Shown here: positions 12,099 to 23,538 of the stretch, piece by piece
How positions within the stretch are numbered: position 1 is the stretch's first letter
Layout: each line of letters begins with the position of its first letter
Assembly: GCA_963693305.1 (NCBI GenBank)
Contig: OY855909.1
Location: 5,783,845 to 5,847,844, forward strand
Direction of reading: 5' to 3'
DNA length: 64,000 nt
Source: Meandrina meandrites
Lineage: Eukaryota > Cnidaria > Anthozoa > Scleractinia > Meandrinidae
Made by a program: the position numbers and the translations under genes
Notes under the pieces: model-generated
Databases searched by the model: none
Seen by the model: only the letters and a program-made list of their open reading frames with translations
What the model was told of the DNA's origin: nothing

Positions 12099-13078
12099 GT
12101 CGTCACGCAACGCTCCTACCCTCTCCTTCGCAGCCGTAAAAACGGCTGCTAGGGAGACTGTTCAATCATTCCTGTGTCGCTCACACTCGGGGGGTGGGGT
12201 ACTCCAATTCTCTTTTAAAACCGAGAGGCTTCTCACCGGAGTCCACTCTTACCTTCTCTGTACCTTTTATGACAGAAAAGGTATCACTTTTGCTTCCCTG
12301 CTAAGAAGAGGCCTCTCTACCGACTTAACCTTTGTAGTCGCTGAGCTGACAGAATGGGGTCAGCTCAGCGAATACAAAGGAAAAGAGGCCTCTGCTAGCG
12401 GGACTGGATGGAAAAATTACCGTACACGCATTAAGTAAGCTCTTTTCCATCTAGACCTGCTGAACGGCGAATATAAAAGCTTATCAGCCTTGATACACTG
12501 ATCCCAAACCTGGAACCAAACTTAAAACAACGGTTTTTGAATTTATTTTTTTACTTAATGAAGATCCTTCCAAAAATTCCATTCAAATTTGAAGCAATAC
12601 TCAACATTACTATTTTGCTTTTTGAACCCTTGAGAAGCAAGCTGCAGGCGGAGATCGAGCCAGCGACGAGAAAGTGTGGCTTCCCGCCGGCTCGCTTCGC
12701 TCATCAAAGTGTTCTTCTCGCGGCTTCGCCGCTCGTGCGCGCGACCCAAAGGTGAGCCTGCTTGCAAGGTCCGAACTCGAGGAAAAGCCGACTACCGATG
12801 AACGAACTCGAGGTCCATAGAATTCTGATTGATTGATCACGAAGGTAAATCGATTGCACAGTCTACTTACCGGGATTTTTCCGATGTTAAAATGAGGTTT
12901 TAATCGACCTTTCGACCAGTTTCACTGGTCTTTTTCAGGCTTGATGATCTAAAATTGACAATTGATTGCCAAGATTAATTCGAGGTAAATTTCCAAAACT
13001 TTTACACACAAGTTTTAATAGTATCAGCCTTTCAATGGGTGGGTATTTGTGGGTATTCGTATTTGCAGCGGCCTGCTG

Positions 13079-13123
<45 letters not shown>

Positions 13124-13165
13124 GAGCCTAAATCGTTGTAAACGCGTTTTTTCTCGCCAGAAATA
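12099..13165. other. repeat-rich intergenic stretch upstream of SDR copy 1
   Basis: Starts with GTCGTCACGCAACGCTCC (about 12103-12120), a terminus-like sequence found again, folded back on itself, at 24248-24300. Short inverted pairs occur around 12280-12400 (GACCCC/GGGGTC, GAGGCCTCT twice). 12630-12780 is GC-rich without a recognisable gene. 13081-13123 is an (ATT)n microsatellite. No host gene seen. Confidence 0.45.
13081..13123. repeat. (ATT)n microsatellite
   Basis: About fourteen uninterrupted ATT units. Confidence 0.95.
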
Positions 13166-14349
13166 CAGTAGAACCCCTATTAAGCGGCCACCCTAAGGGA
13201 AATGGCAATTGGGGTTCGTCAAGAATTAGTACAAGGCCTTTCAAAAAGGTTACGTTATTTCAAAACAAAATAACGCGAAATGGAATAACGGAATCACATG
13301 AAGACGACAATAAACCTGTGTTTGAATGATTTTATCAGCCGTCACTGTCCAAACATCGTACATTACATTCTTACTGGCCGCTAAATAAGGGCGAAAACAA
13401 TAGAAAAACGCTTATCGGACGGCAAAAAGGTGGCCGCGGCCGCTTAAGGTGGCTGAACACAGTTTTCGATACCTGTGTTGCATTTTCAATTTTTCCAAAA
13501 CCATTGATTCCTGGGTCTCCAAAATTAGCATAACATAAGATAAAAAGATAGACTTCTGTATTTTGATATTTTAGTTGACGTGTGTTGCGTTGCCATGGTA
13601 ACATGACTGAATATAAACACGCCATAAAAATTGGGTTTTATATATTTGCAGAAAATTTAGTCATTAGATTTTCTCCATCCCTTACATGTAACAAACTTGT
13701 AACATTGCTCGCATGTTAACACTATTCTAATAATATTTTAACAGAGAGATTTTCAGCTATCCTCTGTTTAAGGTTCACTGAATTATTTACAATTTTCTCT
13801 GTTAAATTTAAATTTTTTTTAAATAATTCACTTTCTTGTTTCCTTTAGTATTTCCCTGCCAAATTTTATGAAATTCTAATGAGTGGCTCTCGAGAAATAT
13901 GCGCATTCCAAGAAAGCTGCTAAACTGATTCAATCACATTTTTTTGACCTACTACGCATGCGCTGCATTTAAGTGGGTTCTTACGATAACGACAAAAACC
14001 GGCAAAATCACTGGATTCTTTGTTTCTTAACTTTTTCTGACATTCCATACAAACAAAAGACTAAAACATATAACACATTGCGTCATTTTAAGAATAATAA
14101 TAGCACATGCAGGAACGGCATAGAACAAATAAATCTTCGCTTTATCGGCGCCATGTTTCATCTTCGTAATCATTGTGCGCGCGCTGCCTCGCATCAGCAA
14201 TGAAGACTGCAGAGCGCGCGCAAAAACTGTGTTCGGCCACCTTAATAGATCGAGGTGGCCGCTTAAAAGGGGGTTTATTTACAGAGTATTATACTGAGAA
14301 CAGTTTCGAGACTTTAGTAACTGGTTGCTTAAAAAGGGGTTCAACTGTG
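13166..14349. mobile_element. Tigger/pogo-like MITE carrying a nested element
   Basis: Left tip CAGTAGAACCCCTATTAAGC and right tip, read in reverse, CAGTTGAACCCCTTTTTAAGC are inverted copies, with TA next to each end. Such ends and TA targets are typical of Tc1/mariner-pogo relatives. The subterminal GGTGGCCGCTTAA motifs also form an inverted pair. The interior is interrupted by the TTAA element at 13448-14241. Confidence 0.7.
13448..14241. mobile_element. 794-bp TTAA-flanked DNA element (family C), nested
   Basis: TTAA at 13444-13447 and 14242-14245 flanks terminal inverted repeats GGTGGCTGAACACAGTTTT and GGTGGCCGAACACAGTTTT (one mismatch). Third TTAA-targeting element in the window. No transposase frame is visible. 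Confidence 0.8.
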
Positions 14350-14374
14350 TAAAAACTAAAGTGAATGTCAGTCT

Positions 14375-14870
14375 TTTTGAGCGATGACGTAATGTCATCG
14401 CTTAATGTCGTCGTGCGAGTGGACGGGATCTCTTGCGCGCGATCGACCGATCTTTCTAGAACTTTCTAGAACCGAATAGGACTGGGAAAAGAAATCAAGT
14501 CAACTCAACAAGAAATCGTCGCGTCGAACTCAAAGCAAAATACTCCTGGGCAGTTAGAAAGGACTAATGTAAAGTATAAACGAAAGAGACTAATTATATT
14601 TGATGCGTTCTATAAGATTTAGTAAACAGAAATCTTTCCATTCTTTTAAAACAAAAGGTGTATTAAAGCAATTTCAAGACAGCATTTGACCTTGCATCGT
14701 ATTTCGTGTATCGGATGAAACGCCAAGATAACGCAACTTTTGTTGAACAATCACTCAGCACAGAAGTTGTCAGCTACTCTTATTTACCTTAATTTTTTGA
14801 CAAATGTCCTGAAAATTATAAAGTGAAACGTCATCGCTTCTGCATGCATTGCGTGCCGTTTATTTTCTCT
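14375..14870 (+). repeat. dispersed repeat, copy 1 (inverted copy at 24.9-25.3 kb)
   Basis: Begins in GCGATGACGTAATGTCATCG and runs through motifs that reappear in reverse order and orientation at about 24955-25340, including the GATCGACCGATC region, TTCTAGAACCGAATAGG and the CGTCATCGCTTCTGCATGC end. This copy has about 110 extra bases near 14715-14825. No coding sequence recognised; an unclassified mobile element. Confidence 0.75.
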
Positions 14871-15467
14871 TCCTTTCATTTATTTACTCTTTAGCGCTGT
14901 TTATCAACGTTCATGGAAAAAAAAAAGACTGAGATCACTCTTCATTGACCGGGCTTTGATAACTTCAGTTATATATAGTGTAATGAAAGTTAAGTGGTGT
15001 AATTGATGTATATAATTAAGATAGACGAAGAAAAGAATGGAAAACCACACATAAATTATTGAAGCTCCTGGCATATTATTCTGTAAGACTGTCCTAGAAT
15101 CCTTCCTTTTTAAGGTATTATTCTATAGCTTTCTACTTTCAGTAGCCGGTACAAATTGTAATCAACGCAAATAAAATTTAGATTTCCACCTGTATTTGCG
15201 GTGGCTCTCTAGTCAATTTTTCACGTCATTTATATCAGGAAACTCAAAAAGAATGTTTCAAAAAGTAAAATTGTACTTAAAAGCTGAGTTAAGATTTTTT
15301 TCCGTTAAGTTTTTGAAATCTAGCACATCAAGTATTTTTCTTATTTGTGAATAACCTCATTAGCAACAAGCTGCCGGAAAATATATATTTAAAACGGACA
15401 TAAATGCATACGAATTTTCATAGTTTTCCTTGCGGCCTTTGGTGCGAGCAAGAAAGCAGTGAGCAAC

Positions 15468-16150
15468 ATGGCTTCTAATTCGTTAGATGATGGCAATAAC
15501 AATGCTGACATGATTGCAGTGCAGTTCACCCTCTTCATCATTCTCCTACTGGCAGCAGTTCTTGGAAATGGTCTGCTGTTTTTCTTGTTTATTCGTAACA
15601 GAACTCTTCCAACGTTGCATCACGTTCTTATTGCCAATCTATCAACAGGCGATCTTCTTAATAGTGCCATCAACATTCCTGTCTATCTGCTATGTGGTTC
15701 TCGACACTGACAATTTTCGTGGTAAAAAACTTGCCTGGGTTGTGTCGTTTCTACATGCATTTTTCGGGTTGCTTTCGCCGTCAGCCATGGTATTACAAAT
15801 GTTGGACAGATATTTAGCCATATGCTGGCCCGTATTGTATAAAGCGAAAAAATCGATGGCGAAAGTAATTGCTATCATTTCCGTCAAGTGGTTGGTCATC
15901 TTTGCCATCATGTTGCCGGTCTATGTCCCACTGTATGGTCTTGACATCGGACATGCTTCAGTTTTAGAGTACAGAGAGCTTTACTCGAGGGAAAGCGAGG
16001 ATATAAATTGGAAATTATTGAGATTCACTGTAAATGAGACTCCGGTTTTACCTTGCTCACTTTCTTGTCCAGACGTTGCAACAACAAATTGAGGCCGTAA
16101 AAGAACCGCGAGGAACTCTAAAAGAGAATTCACGATTAAATACACGGTGT
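15468..16150 (+). pseudogene. class A (rhodopsin-like) GPCR, frameshifted and truncated
   Basis: From the ATG at 15468 the frame shows TM1 with the GN motif (LGNGLLFFLFIRN) and TM2 (LIANLSTGDLLNSAINIP), then stops at about 15710. The next frame takes over from about 15690 with TM3 and a DRY box (LDRYLAICWP) and TM4 (VKWLVIFAIMLPVYVPL), so one indel separates TM2 and TM3. After TM4 the reading frame shifts again near 16030-16090, and no TM5-TM7 can be found before 17 kb. The receptor type and ligand are unknown; cnidarian genomes hold large lineage-specific families of such receptors. With two frame breaks and three missing helices it cannot encode a normal receptor, unless the breaks are sequence errors. 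Confidence 0.75.
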
Positions 16151-17379
16151 ACGTCGTATCTTGAGTCTTCAGAGTATCTGTTGTATATATATGTGAGTGT
16201 AAAAATAAAATCGCTATTCCTATTTATCCGATGTGATGTATTTGAGTCTGTTGCAGGTATTTTTCAATTTTTACTGGAGAGAAAAAAGCTTGTCATTAAA
16301 CTTGTATTACTGTAGTTTCTAGATGCAAATCTTGACGAAAACTACTGAAACCCGTCGAAATGTTGTAGTTTTTAGACCCATTTTAGAAGAATACTTATAT
16401 TTTGGACTAAGGCTGAGTTATAATTTATACTGAGGACTATTTGAATCTGAAATTGTTTGTAATTTCCCACTTTTGAAACTGAAGCAAATTTGTATTTGCA
16501 TTAAATTGGTCTAAAACCCATTCAAATTCCACGTCACACGTCAGGGGCATTCGGTTCCGGATTTGCCACCTGAACAAACGTTGCGTAATACGGTACGTAC
16601 ATGTATTTATTTGTCATTTTCACAAAAAAATGGTGAATGATTTCTCCAGTCAGCTTTGTCCACGTTCTTGGCATCTTCTTAACATTTTGGAGCTGGAAAG
16701 ATTTAATAAGATTGCATGCCTTTATCGGGGTGAAAAACGTTTTTATAAAGGCCGTATTGTAGCTGAAGAATATGTTTAACTTGGGAGGCTGAGCCAAAAC
16801 AAACAGAAAGCAAAAGCAACCTCCGTCTCGTCTTCAAAGCAAGCAAGCACGTCCAAATTTGTTTTAAAAATGAGTTGTCTGTCATTTTAAATTCGACAAG
16901 TCCTAAAGCAAATGGCTAAACTGACACAAATATATTTGAGCGTACATGATCTCGCGGCTTTATTTTTCACAATAACCAGCGGACGCGTGGGTAGATTTTC
17001 GCCCACAGCGGAAGAAAGTTTGCACCCTCTAATTTTCGCCCCTTAACCTCTCAGCTGAAACACCAGGCCAAACTCAGTCAGCGTTCTGATCCCCACAGAT
17101 GAAAACCTGTTTCTATCACATACAGAAAAGAAATAAAACGCCACTCCAAAGTTACTGAGTTCCTTTCAGATAAGAACCTGACTCTCGCAGTTTGCAGCAG
17201 TTGATTTATGATCTAATTTGAACCTTAAGATGGGTATCAATTCTGATTTTCTAGCCGTAAATGGGGCCAGGGTTGAAAAATCTTTGGGACAAACATTTAT
17301 ACTAAATTTACGGAAGCTCCCGCCCCACCCCCACCAGGAATAACTGCTTTAGTTTTCTTAAACATGATTCTCTGACAGT
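16151..17379. other. intergenic, no gene recognised
   Basis: AT-rich sequence between the GPCR remnant and the 3' end of the C11orf68-like gene. No exon with splice sites and no clear inverted-repeat element seen. Confidence 0.5.
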
Positions 17380-18992
17380 TTATGGATGGCTCGTGTAAAT
17401 TGTAGGTTTCAGTCCCCATGGATTCTTGCGGTAAATTCCCAATGTTGTGTAGACATCTGGCTTGTATCGCATCTCCGCAGCAATCCCGACTTTTCTGAGT
17501 CCTTTCTCGACAGTCCTTACTTGCTCTTCATTTGTGAAATCTTCTGTGTAAACGCAAATGACATGCGTCTTCTGTTCAGGGTCACGTGCGCTGACCTTGG
17601 CACAAAAGCCAAGGCTGCCGCTGACCACTGCTTTGGCAACAGACTTCCATACTGCATCAATACGAGCGCTAAAGTACAAAGAAACTTTTTTTAAAGTTAT
17701 GTCACAGGAAATTTTCCATTTTGTAAACATGAATAAGAACCCAATTTAACCTGAAGAATGGAACCTGGCAATTTGGTACGTAAGGAACAGGACTAAACAT
17801 ATAACACGCAATCGCTTTTGTCAAATCATAGCACTGGATCAAGGGAAGACCGAATAAAAATCGCAAAGGGGTCCCCACTTTTCCTTCACAGTTCTCGAGA
17901 CAACTTGCGCTCTTCATCTTTTATGCCCCGTGGCCAGGTTGAGCCCAACTTTTCGGGTGCAGTTTCCTTGTCCAGCTTTTGACAATTTATCTCGCTTACT
18001 CGTAGACTTTTCCGACCCATGTGAGATCACTAGGACCAAGGGAGGGTGTAAAGGGGGAGGGGGGAGGGGGTGTAACTGGAGCGTCCAAATCACGTGCGTC
18101 TAAATCAATCACGTGCGTTTCGTGCGTTATCAGACGTTTTTACTAGTTCGTGATATATTTCAGGTCAGGGGTGACGGCCAGTTTACGTTTTGCGCGAAAA
18201 GAAAAGCACTATTTTCACGTGAGTTCCCTCCGAGAACTTGTCAATTCACGGCTCACAAATGAAAAACTTTACCACCTCCACGTTTTTGACAACCGCGACA
18301 GGGAAAAAACGCTGTTTTCATTTACATAAGACTAATTGTCTTTATGCACCAGCAAAGTTTCTCAGAACTAAGCTTATTAAAAATTTAAAGAAATGTCACC
18401 TATCGACAGTCTGGGGAATCAAACATTTGTGTTCCCTGCAGGTCGACTTAAATGATGATTATATCAAAGTCACAACCTGAGTTTTTCCTTCGAAATTTTT
18501 GCGACACCTGATTTGCTCTGCTGTGGGTTGGTGGGTACGGTATTTTTATATAGATCTTTGAACCTCAATGCGTGAATGGTAATCGTTACTTCGAAGTTCG
18601 AAATAATAAATAAGGCGAGGCCCTCGTGCTAATTTGAAAAATAAACCTGAATATTCATTACATAGATAAGCTTAAGTTTTCTTTTTAGTATACCTGGAAG
18701 CGTAGATTAACCATTTTCCCGTCGTGTAAGCATATTTTTCCGCCAAATCTCGAACAATATCGGCAGTTATCATACTGGGATTTCGTTTGCGTTTTTCCCA
18801 TTCTTCTAGTAGCGAATTTCGATCGGGAATCTTTCGAGGAGGTCGTTGAGGATTATCAACACGAATCCACGGATGGCGGGAATTCTCGATCAAAGAAGGT
18901 CGGTTTCTTTCAAGAAAGTCGTTGAGGGAAATATCCCCTTCGAAAACTATCCAATCTCCTTCCATTATTCCGCTGGACCGTTGAGAAGCCAT
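17380..18992 (-). CDS. C11orf68 / BLES03 homologue (UPF0696, DUF1917)
   Basis: Two coding exons, 18992-18694 and 17668-17380, join in phase 2 to give 195 residues. The N-terminal part has DWIVFEGDISLNDFLER and HPWIRVDN; the middle has GKWLIY, and exon 2 begins VWKSVAKAVVSGSLG. The C-terminal half has VICVYTEDFTNEEQV, YKPDVYTTLGIYRKNPWGL and PTIYTS, the family's best conserved part. Vertebrate members are longer, mostly by a low-complexity N-terminus absent here. The family has an eIF4E-like fold and no agreed cellular function. The start is the first Met before the conserved block (MASQRSS); an upstream in-frame Met at 19052 is less likely. A 1-kb intron separates the exons. Confidence 0.85.
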
Positions 18993-19324
18993 AGATGGCG
19001 ATAGACACTGCAAAGTGCAAACAACAAGGGTCTGTTTAGTACGAGTAAACATGGGGACGACAACGATGCAACAAGTAAAACGTCGACGGGTGGGCGAGCT
19101 TTCGCCGGATATGCTTCCCGGCGGAGTTTTTCAGATAAAGACCCTCGAAAGGGCTTTCTCCTTCTTTTTAATTCTGGTGATTTTATGCGTATTTTGACAG
19201 TACCTAAATTCGAACATTTCATGCCAATTTTCACCCAATGACCTGTTCGCGCCCCAGACTGACGTGATGCACTGTTTGTGATTGCGTGATTTAATATCAT
19301 TGCGTGACTCAAAACACACCACAT
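18993..19324. promoter_or_regulatory. upstream region of the C11orf68-like gene
   Basis: Presumed 5' untranslated region and promoter by position only. No TATA box or other clear core element was identified. Confidence 0.3.
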
Positions 19325-19549
19325 GTAAAGGGACAGACCGGGGGGGGGGGGGGGGGGGGTAAAACATTTTTGGTGCAGGAATTTTTTTTAAGTCCTGCTT
19401 GTCTGCAGGAATTTTTTTCTCCTTTGCACGAGTATTTTTTTAAGCCACAACCGCTTGCAGCAATTATTTTTTTAGTCAAGTTTCCCTTGCAAGAATTTTT
19501 TTTGGGGAAAATCATCCCCCCTCCGGTTATTTTTAATGGTCCGTCCCTT
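19325..19549. mobile_element. short element with a long G run and AGGGACxGACC ends
   Basis: Left end AAGGGACAGACC and right end GGTCCGTCCCTT are inverted copies with one mismatch. The inner sequence carries a run of about 19 G and four spaced T-runs each preceded by a GCAGGAATT-like motif. Likely a non-autonomous element. Confidence 0.6.
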
Positions 19550-19650
19550 ATCATCCTCTATCAGTTATGTGGTATTTGCAAAAAAGTGAAGTAAAAACAG
19601 TTTTTCGACTCGCTTCCAACATATTATTATTTACAGAAGGCATGCAACTT

Positions 19651-19843
19651 TAAACGAAGAAAAGCAAGGCTGATTGAACAGTTGGGAACTATATATATTT
19701 CCAATATTTCGGAAGGCACGGCCTTCCTTCTTCAGGGTGTTACAAAGGGTGTAACACCCTGAAGAAGGAAGGCCGTGCTTTCCGAAATATTGGAAATATA
19801 TATAGTTCCCAACTGTTCAATCAGCCTTGCTTTTCTTCGTTTA
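19651..19843. repeat. near-perfect 94-bp-arm palindrome
   Basis: Left arm 19651-19744 and right arm 19750-19843 are reverse complements with one visible mismatch (GGAAGGCACGG against CCGTGCTTTCC), separated by the 5-base loop AAGGG. Such a sequence can extrude a cruciform and would give a long hairpin RNA if transcribed. It has no coding content; a recent fold-back insertion or a palindromic rearrangement are both possible. Confidence 0.9.
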
Positions 19844-20469
19844 CTATTTTGTTATAGCTGATTAGATCTTCTACATTTAGAGGATCCGGTACTTCTGTTT
19901 CGTCACGGTGGTCCTTGCAAATTTAAATTCGATGCAACTTTAAGACCGATGAATCGGGTAAGTATACCGCCTCTGAAATTTGCCCTTGAAAACATTTTTC
20001 TCGATTCGCTCCCGGTTGTCGAAAGAACAGTCCTCGAACTTAAGTCTGGCCTCATTTGAGTCTGATTAGTTCACGGATTGTTCTTTTAAAACTAACTTGG
20101 AATTTCAAAATAGTTTGTAAATTTGTTTACTGTTCTGCTGTGATCTGTAACCTGATGCAATTTTCAGCCAAATTTGAATTTGTCCCAGAGCAAGAAACGT
20201 ATTGAACGACGAACACTCTCCTGGAGAACCCACTTTATTAAAAATAGACAGCCGTTTACTACCGATTTTGTACAGGAAACTGAAATATTTACATTAATAA
20301 TAAATTAAAAATTTAAATTATTTTCTTGGTAATCTGTGACCACATTAATTCCAGGGGATGGGAAGCCTGTGAACGCAAACCTTCGAGTGAAGTGACAAGT
20401 GTCACTCCGAGTTAGCTCCGAGCCATTCAGGGCCATTGCTATATTTTATTTTGCAGATTGGTGATCGCC
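19844..20469. promoter_or_regulatory. upstream region of SDR copy 2
   Basis: No gene in this stretch. It holds the presumed promoter and 5' untranslated region of SDR copy 2 by position. No core promoter motif is clear enough to name. Confidence 0.3.
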
Positions 20470-23400
20470 ATGTTTGGTGACTTACTAACCGTACTCTTCT
20501 CCTGTCAAGGCGTCTTGTTACTAATTGTTCTTGTACTAACCTTGTACAGTGCTTGTAACTTCTTGTGTGATGTTCGCGTGCCGGATCTGGAGAGGAAAGC
20601 CGTGTTAATCACGGGATGTGATAGTGGTTTCGGTTACGAGCTGGCGAAGAAGTTAGATGCGCAGGGTTTGCGAGTGTTTGCCGCTTGTCTCACATCCGAA
20701 GGAGAAGCGAAACTGAAAAATGAATGTTCCCAAGAACTGAGGACGTTAAAACTGGATGTTACCGATTCCAGTGATGTGCAGAAGGCTCTGGAAGTAGTAA
20801 GGTCAAGCCTTCCTCCCAAAGGTACTGTCAGTTTCTGTATCCTGATCTGACCCATGGCGGGGGTACGGGGGCCCGGGTTGTATTCACAGACTTTGTCACC
20901 GAGAGGCTCTGCCCCAAGGTATAAAAATAAACCCTTAAATTCCATGCCCCATTTTCGATAGAAAAGGCAACCCTTTCGTGTATACCTTCGATATGAGAAT
21001 GTACGTCTCAAATAGTCCCACAGAAGGGATAGAATACTGCATTACGTTTCTTAATATTTCTCCTAAAATATTGACTGTTTGGTGGGTCCGTTTAAGGTAA
21101 TTTTGGAAGGTGCTTTTAAAACATAGATGCCAAGTCTCACGCTTTTGGCGTGAGACTCACGCTTTTAATGACCCAATCTCACGCTACCACGCCATTGAGA
21201 CAAAATATCACGCTTTTTTCAAAATACTGCAAATTGAGGAAAAAGTCTTAATTAATTTAAATTAAAAGACATATTTTCAGCTGTACTTTGGTAGAGATGA
21301 ACGCTAATCGACCCTAATCGTCGATATACTCACCAGAATGAAGGAAATTGCTTCTCTGCAACTTAAATTTTTAAAAATTTTCTGGGGGTGGCATGCCCCC
21401 AGCCCCCCCTAGGGGTTCGGCCCTTCAGGCCTCACTCTTGCCCCTTCGGGGCAAAGCAATTTCTCACTCCACACCAACCAAAAAACTTGGCATCTATGCT
21501 TTTAAATACCTAAATGACAATTTTCCCCACCCTTTTTTAGTTCCCTACTGGGAGTCCCCCTCCACTCCCCTCCCCTCCCCTCCCCTCCCCTCCCCCTGCC
21601 TCTCTCCCTCGGGTTACTGTCGTACTTATGTTGAGTTAAAATTACATAAATGTTATTTACGTCAGATGAAAGCCTATCACTGGGAGAATATAATGGCTCT
21701 AATGGTTGTATCTGTACAGCCTTTGCTAAGTTTGATCCATACTGTCTGTACAATCTGTCCTGTATTCTGGAAGAGGCTCTGAGAGACAGCCCTCAGACTT
21801 GGTTAATAAGTTATATAAATTAAATCACTGGTTTATATCCATGATATTTTCAGGTCTGTGGGCAGTAGTAAATAATGCAGGAGTTGGATTCCCAGGACTG
21901 ATTGAATGGGAGACTGTGGAAGGAATGAAGAGAACTGTCGACATTAACCTCTGGGGTATGGTGTCCATTACCAAAGCATTTCTGCCATTACTCAAGAGAA
22001 CCAAGGGACGTGTTGTCAATGTTGCTAGTTCCTGGGGACGAGTTGCCATTCCAGGTGTTTCAGCCTATTCTATCTCCAAATTTGGTGTCCAAGCATTTTC
22101 AGATGCTTTGCGTAATGAAATGCGGCATTTTGGAGTTACTGTTCACATAATTGAGCCTGGGATGTTTAAAACAAAGATAATGGATGCTAGAAAAAATATC
22201 CAGTACCTAGAAACATTGTGGGGAAACTTAGATGCTGACACCAAAGAATGTTATGGAATACAGTATTATGAGCAAGGTAATGAACTCATTATTTGATGTT
22301 TATTTAGGACTGGCCAACTAGGCCATAAAAGCCACTTCTAGGGGGCAGAGGTTTCGGTGCTATGCCCCCACAGTACATTTCGACAGCACCTAAATTTGGA
22401 AATTTCATAACAAAGAATGCGCTAGGTGAGACTTGATGTAATCGCGAGGAGGCTAAAAGATTTGTAGGCCTCGGCCTATGCCCCTGTTTATTGTTCATCT
22501 GTGTGTATGGCTAACAGGCGATCTCTTGTCCTCAGCAGATGGAGGTCTCTCTTTGTATACTCAATTTTTACTCCCCTTGAAAAGAGGTCTGAGATTAAAT
22601 CTGAATAATTCCACAATCATGATATAGCTAACAGAGATCCATGTAGCGTCTCTGATTGGCTATTGCTCACTTGTTTGTTTTCCCGCTGAAGTATAGTTAG
22701 TTGGCAGCCTGGAGGGGTAGGGGGTGGGGGAGGTGCTCCCTCTTTTGGACTATACAGGTAAGGCTCTTTCCAAAAAGGGGTACCAGGGTGGAGGGGCGAG
22801 GTGGTTTATTGTGGCCTATATGGGGAGGCACTGCACAAAAGGGCAGAATTATTCAACAGGGAAAGTCTAGAAAATGGATGCAGGGTCCCTGCAGTAGGAA
22901 TGTGAAATTGATACCTGTCAGTTTCCATTGAAGGTGTTCCAGAGGGTTGCATTGTATGTTGTAATTATGCTATATGAAAGTGTAATGTTTTGTACCCTTG
23001 GGGAGGAGCCTCTGTATAAAATATTCTTAAGTAGCCCTCTCCCCAGTCAATATTGACATCTGGCAGGTACAAAATGAATGACAAGATCACAACACGTACA
23101 TTCACATGGGGGACATGATAATAATCTACGATAATAACATGCCTCCTCATGTGTACTGATACTTTTCAAAGGACATGTCACTGCAATATTTTCTTGTGTG
23201 TACATATGTTATGATTTTGTCCCTACTAGATGTTGCTGCAACATGTCTCCTCACATGTTGGCAGCTTTACCTTGTATTAATATTATTTTATCTTTACCAT
23301 TCCAGCCAAAATATCTACTGCCACCAAATTTCAATCGTTGAAATCACCACATATATACATGGTGGTCGACGCTATGGTTCATGCAGTAACATCCACCCGA

Positions 23401-23538
23401 CCTAAGCTGCGGTATGGAGTAGGATGGGACCACATCATCTGGAGAATTCTCTCACTTCTACCATCTGGAATTCAAGATTTGATGTTTTTCTCTTTCCCAA
23501 AACCAAAAGGAATTTCTGATCAAAATTTGCAAAGTTAG
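20470..23538 (+). CDS. SDR copy 2: retinol dehydrogenase-like short-chain dehydrogenase
   Basis: Exons 20470-20821, 21854-22276 and 23306-23538 splice in frame at GT-AG sites to about 335 residues. The start MFGDLLTVLF is shared with copy 3; an in-frame Met lies four codons upstream. It has an N-terminal membrane segment (VLLLIVLVLTLYSACNF), cofactor motif TGCDSGFG, NNAG, a VASSWGR serine and the YSISK active site. The C-terminal exon has VVDAMVHAVTSTRPKLRYGVG and ends FPKPKGISDQNLQS. Predicted to be an ER-bound oxidoreductase of small hydrophobic alcohols such as retinol or steroids; substrate inferred from family only. Exon breaks are at identical codons in all three copies, so they arose by duplication of a spliced-gene locus, not by retroposition. 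Intron 1 contains a 377-bp MITE. Confidence 0.87.
21122..21498. mobile_element. 377-bp MITE in SDR copy 2 intron 1
   Basis: Ends CATAGATGCCAAGT and ACTTGGCATCTATG are exact inverted copies. The inside repeats TCTCACGCTTTT several times at the left and has a pyrimidine/CCCC-rich right part. Confidence 0.75.
21563..21597. repeat. (CCCCT)n pyrimidine tract
   Basis: Six or so tandem CCCCT units in SDR copy 2 intron 1. Confidence 0.9.

Noticed and set aside
21393..21782. Proline-rich plus-strand gene
   Set aside because: Frame runs through a MITE end and a CCCCT tract in SDR copy 2 intron 1.
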